A stretch of DNA of 19,746 bases from an uncultured Blautia sp. (GTDB taxonomy: Bacteria > Bacillota > Clostridia > Lachnospirales > Lachnospiraceae), in the NCBI GenBank assembly GCA_902476765.1, contig CABSEJ010000045.1, forward strand, positions 1 to 19,746, written 5' to 3'. The notes under the pieces are model-generated. The model was not told where the DNA came from and ran no database searches. It was given only the letters and a program-made list of their open reading frames with translations. A program made the position numbers and the translations under genes. Each line of letters opens with the position of its first letter. Positions within the stretch are counted from its first letter, which is position 1. Below are positions 1-4,301 of this stretch, in pieces.

Positions 1-1
1 C

Positions 2-64
2 ACTCTTTCAATAGAAGAAATCAAGGCCTATGATTCAGAACTGGATGATTTTCTAAGAAAATAG
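2..64 (+). CDS. 3' end of an unidentified gene (partial)
   Basis: An open frame enters from the left edge and stops at TAG (62-64). It encodes about 20 residues, ending in an acidic helix-like stretch and LRK. The fragment is too short to assign a family. There is no obvious intrinsic terminator just after it, and the following 150 bases are A+T-rich. It could be the end of a cargo or regulatory gene of the same element. The call rests only on the open frame and stop codon. Confidence 0.4.
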   Translation, partial: TLSIEEIKAYDSELDDFLRK

Positions 65-249
65 TATTTTGGGTGTTTGGCTTGGCTGTAAAAGAAAGTG
101 TTAAATTGCATAAATTAATTATACAAAAATTGTGAAAATTCTATGAAATAATGATACCAAAGATTTTTTGAATCGTATTATATATAGAATGTAAAAGACA
201 ATATAATTCCTGGTTTCATGTTAATGTTTGCGATTATCACTATTGCGGC

Positions 250-447
250 ATGGATCAATCAGGCAGGAGGAAACAAAAAATTCATAAAACGCAGAAGGAT
301 ACTCAACATTACCTGGTTTGTGCGGACTACTGGAAAGCTATTTCAGTAGTCTGTTTTAATTGTAAAAGTCGTTGTTATTATGACAAATTGCAAAGGGCTC
401 CGCCAGCTGAAGAAGGTTTTACAGGATTACAAATTAGGGGGCAATAA
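250..447 (+). CDS. small hypothetical ORF, possibly translated with the sigma-like gene
   Basis: This 65-residue ORF is basic and Cys-rich in the middle (CFNCKSRC), with no recognised family. Its stop overlaps the next gene start as TAATG (445-449), which would allow translational coupling. Against it: there is no ribosome binding site before the ATG at 250. A competing frame at 218-349 encodes a hydrophobic start (MLMFAIITIAAW) followed by a basic tail and looks equally plausible as the remnant of a membrane protein. The 65-201 stretch upstream is A+T-rich with only weak promoter-like matches. I treat this region as unresolved, possibly degenerate coding sequence. Confidence 0.25.
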   Translation: MDQSGRRKQKIHKTQKDTQHYLVCADYWKAISVVCFNCKSRCYYDKLQRAPPAEEGFTGLQIRGQ

Positions 448-878
448 TGCCAGATAAAATAGATAAAGAACTAAAGAGAAAGTTTGGAGCGTATTTAAAA
501 GTTGCAATATTGAACGCTAAAAAAGAATACCTGATAGAGCTGAATAAAATAATCAAAACAGAGACATCTTTGGATGAGGTTGATTCTATTGAGGATAAGG
601 CTGCAGAACGCATGTTAGAGAATGTCTGTATTGATTATAAAATCAAAGATGGTGAAGAATTTCATGCGAGAGACGTATTAAATAGTATTGAGGATCCCAC
701 GCTCTATTCTGCCATTTCTGCTTTAAATACACTTCAGATTGAGATATTAGTATTGCGGTGTATTGGAAGTAAAACTTTTCGTGAAATTGGGGAACTTGTA
801 GAAATCAGTGAGTTACATGCTAAAGATATATATTTCAATACACTTACAAAACTAAGAAAAATCATAGGAGAAAAATAG
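447..878 (+). CDS. sigma-70 region 4-like transcription factor (Tn916 Orf7-like)
   Basis: A 143-residue cytoplasmic protein. Residues about 88-143 have the character of sigma-70 region 4: a helix containing LNTLQIEILVLR, then a helix-turn-helix with TFREIGELVEIS and a final basic helix with LTKLRKIIG. Region 4 contacts the promoter -35 element. The N-terminal half (about 1-85) is charged and shows no region 2, so the protein is not a complete sigma factor. A GGGGG ribosome binding site lies 4-5 bases before the ATG. The next gene, two bases downstream, encodes a small protein like Tn916 Orf8, and Orf7/Orf8 pairs regulate conjugation modules in Tn916-type elements. Likely role: activation of element promoters, perhaps as a split sigma factor together with its neighbour. 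Confidence 0.8.
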   Translation: MPDKIDKELKRKFGAYLKVAILNAKKEYLIELNKIIKTETSLDEVDSIEDKAAERMLENVCIDYKIKDGEEFHARDVLNSIEDPTLYSAISALNTLQIEILVLRCIGSKTFREIGELVEISELHAKDIYFNTLTKLRKIIGEK

Positions 879-880
879 AT

Positions 881-1063
881 ATGAGATTTAGGGAACTTCT
901 TAACAGGGCAAAAACGATGGATGATACTGCGATGGTTCAGATATTAGAATTATATAATCCGCTATTATATAAATATGCAAACGTAAACAGTCGATTTGAT
1001 CAAGATTTATATGAGGAGTTTGTATACCGTTTGATTATATGTGTTGTGAAGTTCCCATATTAA
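881..1063 (+). CDS. small helix-turn-helix / sigma region 2-like protein (Tn916 Orf8-like)
   Basis: A 60-residue protein starting two bases after the sigma-like gene. AGGAG (866-870) sits about ten bases before the ATG, so the two are co-translated. The pattern FRELLNRAKTMDD...ILELYNPLLYKYA followed by FDQDLYEEF resembles the Orf8 family of Tn916-like elements. It also resembles the start of sigma-70 region 2, which mediates core polymerase binding and -10 recognition. The usual family length is about 60-75 residues, so it appears complete although the last residues (VVKFPY) look unusual. Together with the preceding region-4 protein it would supply the two halves of a sigma factor. Pairing is inferred from order and resemblance only. 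Confidence 0.65.
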   Translation: MRFRELLNRAKTMDDTAMVQILELYNPLLYKYANVNSRFDQDLYEEFVYRLIICVVKFPY

Positions 1064-1097
1064 TAAATATAATAATGCAATATATTGTATTATATGG

Positions 1098-1126
1098 TTG
1101 ACAAAATAACTATATATAGATATTAT
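1098..1126 (+). promoter_or_regulatory. sigma-A type promoter
   Basis: TTGACA at 1098-1103, a 17-base spacer, then TATTAT at 1121-1126. The -35 is perfect and the -10 matches four of six bases. It would start an RNA near 1133 that runs through a short hairpin and the terminator at 1222-1280 before reaching the ORF at 1336. The surrounding DNA is very A+T-rich, which raises the chance of a false match. Confidence 0.55.
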
Positions 1127-1144
1127 AAATATGTAATCATTTTT

Positions 1145-1162
1145 GTTTCTGGATTCAGAAAC
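1145..1162. repeat. 7-bp palindrome, possible operator or leader hairpin
   Basis: GTTTCTG (1145-1151) and CAGAAAC (1156-1162) are perfect inverted repeats around a 4-base loop. They lie just downstream of the promoter at 1098-1126 and before the terminator at 1222-1280. This could be a regulator binding site or the first hairpin of a leader RNA. Confidence 0.35.
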
Positions 1163-1221
1163 AGATATTTTGTTCAGGCTTATGGTCTGGAGAAAAATTT
1201 TAACCAATCATATGTACAAAT

Positions 1222-1280
1222 AAAAGCATAGAAAGACATTGATTTATTTGAAGAATGAATGTCGGTTCTGTGCTTTTTTT
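1222..1280 (+). terminator. intrinsic terminator in the leader of the 1336 ORF
   Basis: A 12-bp stem pairs 1222-1233 with 1266-1277 (one G-T pair). It is extended across a small internal loop by GACATT (1235-1240) with AATGTC (1258-1263), and is followed by seven T (1274-1280). It lies downstream of a promoter and upstream of a well-placed ribosome binding site. It may therefore act as an attenuator for the next gene, or simply end the sigma-like operon. Confidence 0.75.
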
Positions 1281-1335
1281 GTGCGCAAAAAAGGAGGTGG
1301 CTTAGTTGAAAAATTATCAGAAAGGAGGAAAGCGA

Positions 1336-1557
1336 ATGAAATTTAAGCCCATGGTAGTATTATATGGATCTGTGATGCAGCCATTGAAAGAAGGACAGAA
1401 AGCTCACTACTGTCAGAATGGATTGTGGCGTTCAACTGGAAAAATCATGCGAGTATTGGAGCAGAATGATGAACGTGTAAAGTTTGAGACAGATACAGTT
1501 TGCTACTGTATTAATTTCTATGAGGAGGGCACTGGTGTTGTAGCACTGGCTGCATAG
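1336..1557 (+). CDS. small conserved-looking hypothetical protein
   Basis: A 73-residue protein if started at ATG 1336, with AAAGGAGG (1321-1328) eight bases upstream. A TTG at 1306, with its own AAGGAGGTGG, would add ten residues (83 in total), so two start signals are nested. The protein has short beta-like segments: MVVLYGSVM, an AHYCQNGLWRSTGKI strand, VLEQNDERVKFETD, and a C-terminal VALAA. From memory, similar small proteins of unknown function occur on conjugative elements of Lachnospiraceae. It follows a terminator-bearing leader and precedes a perfect hairpin. No function is assigned. Confidence 0.65.
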   Translation: MKFKPMVVLYGSVMQPLKEGQKAHYCQNGLWRSTGKIMRVLEQNDERVKFETDTVCYCINFYEEGTGVVALAA

Positions 1558-1562
1558 GGACG

Positions 1563-1597
1563 AACCTACGGATATTTTCTTTCAATATCCGTAGGTT
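1563..1597 (+). repeat. perfect 14-bp hairpin between genes
   Basis: AACCTACGGATATT (1563-1576) and its exact complement (1584-1597) flank a 7-base loop. There is no T-run after it, so it is not a classical intrinsic terminator. It lies six bases after the stop of the small ORF and ends 15 bases before the ATG of the PAPS-reductase-like gene. It could be an RNA-processing or stability element, or could hinder ribosome access to the next gene. Confidence 0.7.
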
Positions 1598-1612
1598 AAT
1601 GGAGCTGAATAA

Positions 1613-2641
1613 ATGTACATTCTTCAGGATGAATTGAAATTAAATGAGTGGCAATTTAGTCAGCGGAAATACCTGCCCTATGAAATAAAAGTGAAGCTTG
1701 CAGAAGCGAGAATACGTGAATGGTATGAAAACTGGTATGGAGAGGTATATCTAAGTTATTCTGGTGGGGTGGATAGCACAGCGCTTTTATATATGATACG
1801 AAAAGTATTAGGGGATGAGATACCAGCTGTATTTTCGAACACAGGCCTGGAATTCCCAGAAATTGTACGGCACGCACGTAAGGCAAGTGGTAACTATGTA
1901 GAAATTTATCCTAAATGGAAGTCTGGGAAACGGGCTTATTTTTCGGAAGTTGTGGATCAATTTGGTTTTCCTCTTATATCAAAGGAGACTGCGCTCAAAG
2001 TACGTAAACTTCGTCATGGTAATTTGAGTGACCGTTATCGTAACTATTTGCTATATGGGGATGAGCGTGGGAAATTTGGCGTATTAGCTAAGAAATGGCG
2101 ATTTTTTCTTGCTACGGAATATGAGATAAGTGAAAAATGCTGTATTATTTTGAAAAAGGAACCATTTGCCAGATACGAAAGAGAAACTGGCAGGAAGCCT
2201 TATATTGGAATTACGCAAGATGAAAGCTTTGTAAGAGGACATTTGTACGCTAAAACAGGATGCAATGTTTATACTGGATCTACTATAAAAAGTCAGCCAC
2301 TTGGTCCCTGGACAAGGCCAGATGTGTTACGTTATATTGTGGAACATGATATTGAAATCAGTTCTGCATACGGAGATATCTGGCAGGATGAGTTTGGACA
2401 GTACTATACAACTGGTGAACAAAGAACTGGTTGTATGTTCTGTGGCTTCGGCGCACATTTAGAGGCTGAACCAAACCGCTTTCAAAGGATGCTTGTTACA
2501 CATCCAAATCACTATAATATTTGCATGAACTTAAAAAATAATGGAGTACGGTATGAAGATGCTTTGCATGATTGCGGAATACCAACAAAAACATGGGAGC
2601 AGGCAGGACAATTAAGCCTTGATTTAAAAAATGCTGCTTAG
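1613..2641 (+). CDS. PP-loop ATPase, PAPS-reductase-like protein
   Basis: A 342-residue cytoplasmic protein. The nucleotide-binding PP-loop SGGVDST lies at residues 50-56 within a beta strand-loop-helix, and FSNTGLEFPE (about 74-83) matches the next strand of the adenine nucleotide alpha-hydrolase fold. Two cysteine groups, C176-C177 and C274-x-x-C277 (GCMFCGFG), could bind a metal or Fe-S cluster; that is inference. A GGAG site precedes the ATG by about ten bases. No sulfate-assimilation genes are nearby, so a metabolic PAPS reductase role is unlikely. Relatives on phages and mobile elements resemble IbrA and DndC, which act in regulation or DNA modification. No ParB-like IbrB partner follows. 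A terminator closes the gene, making a compact cargo unit. Confidence 0.8.
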   Translation: MYILQDELKLNEWQFSQRKYLPYEIKVKLAEARIREWYENWYGEVYLSYSGGVDSTALLYMIRKVLGDEIPAVFSNTGLEFPEIVRHARKASGNYVEIYPKWKSGKRAYFSEVVDQFGFPLISKETALKVRKLRHGNLSDRYRNYLLYGDERGKFGVLAKKWRFFLATEYEISEKCCIILKKEPFARYERETGRKPYIGITQDESFVRGHLYAKTGCNVYTGSTIKSQPLGPWTRPDVLRYIVEHDIEISSAYGDIWQDEFGQYYTTGEQRTGCMFCGFGAHLEAEPNRFQRMLVTHPNHYNICMNLKNNGVRYEDALHDCGIPTKTWEQAGQLSLDLKNAA

Positions 2642-2651
2642 AATGAAATCG

Positions 2652-2681
2652 AGCCCGGTTGGATAATACCGGGCTTATTTT
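2652..2681 (+). terminator. terminator after the PAPS-reductase-like gene
   Basis: AGCCCGGT (2652-2659) pairs perfectly with ACCGGGCT (2668-2675) around an 8-base loop, followed by TTATTTT. It separates the + strand gene from the converging XRE gene, whose stop codon (2675-2677, - strand) lies in the right arm. Confidence 0.75.
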
Positions 2682-2923
2682 GGTTCTTCCAGGCCTTCAA
2701 AAAATGCGTCGAAGGAACAGTTATATATTTTTTTTAATTCTAATAGTACACTGATTTTTACATTAAGCTCTCCATTCTCATATTTGGCGTAAGTTGTGCG
2801 GCCAATGTCACAGCCATTTCGCTGGAGTATGGCACATAACTTTTCCTGGGAGATTCCGTATTTGTTGCGGAGCTTCTGAAGGTTTGGTCCAATGCTGATA
2901 TCACATCTTAGTTTTTGTTCCAT
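2675..2923 (-). CDS. XRE-family helix-turn-helix repressor
   Basis: An 82-residue protein when started at the second ATG (2921-2923), which has AAGGGG about seven bases upstream. The first ATG at 2927-2929 adds two residues but sits too close to that site. Residues about 12-75 form a Cro/C1-type HTH: LQKLRNKYGISQEKLCAIL, a turn with TTYAKYENGE, then SVLLELKKIYN. This is a single-domain DNA-binding protein with no sensor domain, typical of phage and ICE repressors. It is the only confident - strand gene in the window. A perfect inverted repeat (2936-2949 and 3004-3017) flanks its promoter and suggests autoregulation plus control of the divergent + strand gene. Confidence 0.85.
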   Translation of the reverse strand: MEQKLRCDISIGPNLQKLRNKYGISQEKLCAILQRNGCDIGRTTYAKYENGELNVKISVLLELKKIYNCSFDAFFEGLEEPK

Positions 2924-2935
2924 AAACATTCCCCT

Positions 2936-3017
2936 TTTTGACCAGTATAGGTGTCAATGCTGATGTTTCTATTTTATGAAAAAAGAAAAATTATATTGTC
3001 CGTTATACTGGTCAAAA
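2936..3017. promoter_or_regulatory. divergent operator: perfect 14-bp inverted repeat
   Basis: TTTTGACCAGTATA at 2936-2949 is repeated as its exact reverse complement at 3004-3017, 68 bp apart. The left copy lies in the 5' leader of the XRE gene, just upstream of its ribosome binding site. The right copy overlaps the -35 regions of both divergent promoters. The arrangement fits cooperative or looping repression by the XRE protein. Confidence 0.75.
2990..3017 (-). promoter_or_regulatory. probable promoter of the XRE gene
   Basis: On the - strand a perfect -10 TATAAT lies at 2995-2990. A -35 TTTTGA at 3017-3012 gives a 16-base spacer; TTGACC gives only 14. The -35 region is inside the right operator copy, so repressor binding would block it. 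Confidence 0.5.
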
Positions 3018-3037
3018 CAAGGAAAAAGTGATATAGT
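3009..3037 (+). promoter_or_regulatory. probable promoter of the 3096 gene
   Basis: TGGTCA (3009-3014), a 17-base spacer and TATAGT (3032-3037). The -35 falls inside the right copy of the inverted repeat, so the same operator could repress both directions. Confidence 0.5.
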
Positions 3038-3095
3038 AATAAAAAATATGGAAGGAATACAGATAAGCTATTTTACCTGTATATGAAAATGAAAA

Positions 3096-3596
3096 ATGAA
3101 ATTTGAAGCATTTTATAAGGAAGCATATGATGCAGAAATGGAAGAGCTATTTTCTGATCATGCTTCAGAAACAGAAAATAAGCCATCAAAGGATTCCTGT
3201 GATTTGTTAATGAAAAAAGCAGATCTGGAGTTTTCTCAGTACAAGTTAGTGAAAAGTGAAAAATGTTATGATTATTTGCTGGGAAATCTTTATCCAAAAG
3301 CTGCCGAGATTGCAAAGATGCAGGGCGGAAATCTGATATTAGACATTGATGAAGAGAGGCACACAGGAAAGCTGGAATACCAGGGAGCCTTTTTAATAAG
3401 TACATCGGGAGACACAATTCTTACGGATTTTTTTGTATCTGCAATGACAATGTCAGATCAGTATTCATTTGAGGTAAAGGATTCTCTTTTACATTTGGAG
3501 TTTTTCTTTGAATTATATAATCAGGAGAAAACGAAGGATTATTCTAAGGAAATCGAACAGGTAGCACTAAAAATTAAAGAATTAAATACGCGGTAG
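3096..3596 (+). CDS. acidic hypothetical protein, under the divergent operator
   Basis: A 166-residue soluble acidic protein with no signal peptide or membrane segment. The N-terminal part (1-75) is helical and charged (FYKEAYDAEMEELFSDH). The middle has a strand-rich section (NLILDIDEER...GKLEYQGAFLIS), and the end is helical. I do not recognise a named domain. From memory, similar proteins occur as unknowns on clostridial conjugative elements. The start lacks a strong ribosome binding site. A 12-codon ORF (3048-3086) ends ten bases upstream and could be a leader, but it is weak. Its place opposite the XRE gene suggests a regulatory or early element function. Coding seems real from length and composition. 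Confidence 0.65.
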   Translation: MKFEAFYKEAYDAEMEELFSDHASETENKPSKDSCDLLMKKADLEFSQYKLVKSEKCYDYLLGNLYPKAAEIAKMQGGNLILDIDEERHTGKLEYQGAFLISTSGDTILTDFFVSAMTMSDQYSFEVKDSLLHLEFFFELYNQEKTKDYSKEIEQVALKIKELNTR

Positions 3597-3639
3597 CTTT
3601 TTGCTATCAGAATGAAGCTATAATGCAACTGTTATGAAA

Positions 3640-3668
3640 TTGACATATGATATCGTAACGAATAGAAT
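3640..3668 (+). promoter_or_regulatory. sigma-A promoter of the transfer operon
   Basis: TTGACA (3640-3645), a 17-base spacer and TAGAAT (3663-3668): a near-consensus promoter placed between the end of the 3096 gene and the first transfer gene. Transcription would begin near 3675, exactly where the left arm of the leader stem starts. Confidence 0.75.
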
Positions 3669-3674
3669 AATACC

Positions 3675-3737
3675 ATAAAGTTCTGTGCATGTGGAACCTG
3701 GTGCATGAGAGAGCCAGGAACTTTATAAAAAGTATGA
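3675..3737 (+). ncRNA. structured leader RNA (candidate attenuator or riboswitch-like element)
   Basis: A 9-bp stem pairs 3675-3683 with 3718-3726. Two alternative hairpins compete with it: GTTC (3680-3683) with GAAC (3694-3697), and CCTGG (3697-3701) with CCAGG (3714-3718). The unpaired parts contain TGCATG twice (3686-3691 and 3702-3707). The leader is followed directly by an intrinsic terminator and then the transfer operon. Competing folds upstream of a terminator are the usual layout of transcription attenuation. No known riboswitch class is recognised. Confidence 0.5.
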
Positions 3738-3773
3738 AAAGACAGCCATTAGAAAAGTGGTTGTCTTTTTTTT
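3738..3773 (+). terminator. intrinsic terminator in the transfer-operon leader
   Basis: AAAGACAGCCA (3738-3748) pairs with TGGTTGTCTTT (3758-3768) with one G-T pair and a 9-base loop, followed by a run of eight T (3766-3773). It lies 70 bases before the first transfer gene and downstream of a strong promoter, so expression of the operon requires read-through. Confidence 0.85.
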
Positions 3774-3842
3774 CGCCCGGATTGCACAGAAGGACCTTAT
3801 AAGAAGCAGATCTTCCGGAGCTTAGTTGAAGGGAGGAAGTCT

Positions 3843-4226
3843 ATGGCAAAACAGAAAGTGAAAGATGAAATTGCTGCACGCTTTAAAAAGAAAAACTGGC
3901 TTGTAAAAGCGCTTCGAGTTGCATATTGCGTGACAGGTGTACTTCTTATGACCGCAGTACCTGTGTATGCGGATGATATTTTTGCAACTGCGAAAAATGC
4001 AATGCAGACGGTTTATACAGACGTTGCGGGAATTGCAACTGTGGCGGCGGTGGTTTGTGCAGCAGTATGCCTTTTTCTAATGAATTTTAGCAAATCGGGA
4101 CGAACTGTGGATGAATCCAGATCCTGGTTAAAAAGGATTGTTATCTGCTGGGCGGCACTTATGACATTGGGTGCGATTGTAACGTATCTGGAAAAGATCA
4201 TTCCACAGAGCATGTTTACGGGATGA
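3843..4226 (+). CDS. VirB2/TrbC-like pilin or small membrane protein of the transfer apparatus
   Basis: A 127-residue protein with a long basic N-terminus (1-22) and a signal-like hydrophobic segment (about 27-41) ending in VYADD with likely cleavage after A43. Two further membrane helices follow (about 62-81 and 98-115), joined by a basic loop (SKSGRTVDESRSWLKR). Signal peptide plus two helices is the layout of VirB2/TrbC pilin-like proteins, and it is the first gene of the transfer operon. GGGAGG lies six bases before the ATG. In Gram-positive systems such proteins may be channel components instead of true pilus subunits. Sequence-level identity to VirB2 is not provable by eye; the topology and context support the call. 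Confidence 0.65.
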   Translation: MAKQKVKDEIAARFKKKNWLVKALRVAYCVTGVLLMTAVPVYADDIFATAKNAMQTVYTDVAGIATVAAVVCAAVCLFLMNFSKSGRTVDESRSWLKRIVICWAALMTLGAIVTYLEKIIPQSMFTG

Positions 4227-4264
4227 TCTGAAGAAAAGAAAAAGCCGGAGCTCTCCCGGCGAAA

Positions 4265-4301
4265 AAAGGAGGGTATCTATTATAGATATAAATAAAACAT
4301 G
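4265..4301 (+). promoter_or_regulatory. displaced ribosome binding site with hairpin before the VirB6-like gene
   Basis: AAAAGGAGGG (4265-4274) is about 25 bases upstream of the ATG (4299), too far for normal initiation. Between them TATCTA and TAGATA form a 6-bp hairpin with a 3-base loop, which could bring the site close to the start. No in-frame earlier start exists because TAA lies at 4293-4295. Confidence 0.45.

Noticed and set aside
250..349. Overlapping hydrophobic ORF (218-349) as a real membrane protein
   Set aside because: No ribosome site, only 43 codons, and it conflicts with the 250-447 frame; mentioned only as a possible remnant.
1007..1207. 66-residue - strand ORF after the Orf8-like gene
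   Set aside because: A+T-rich low-complexity translation, overlaps the end of a real gene and a + strand promoter; no ribosome site.
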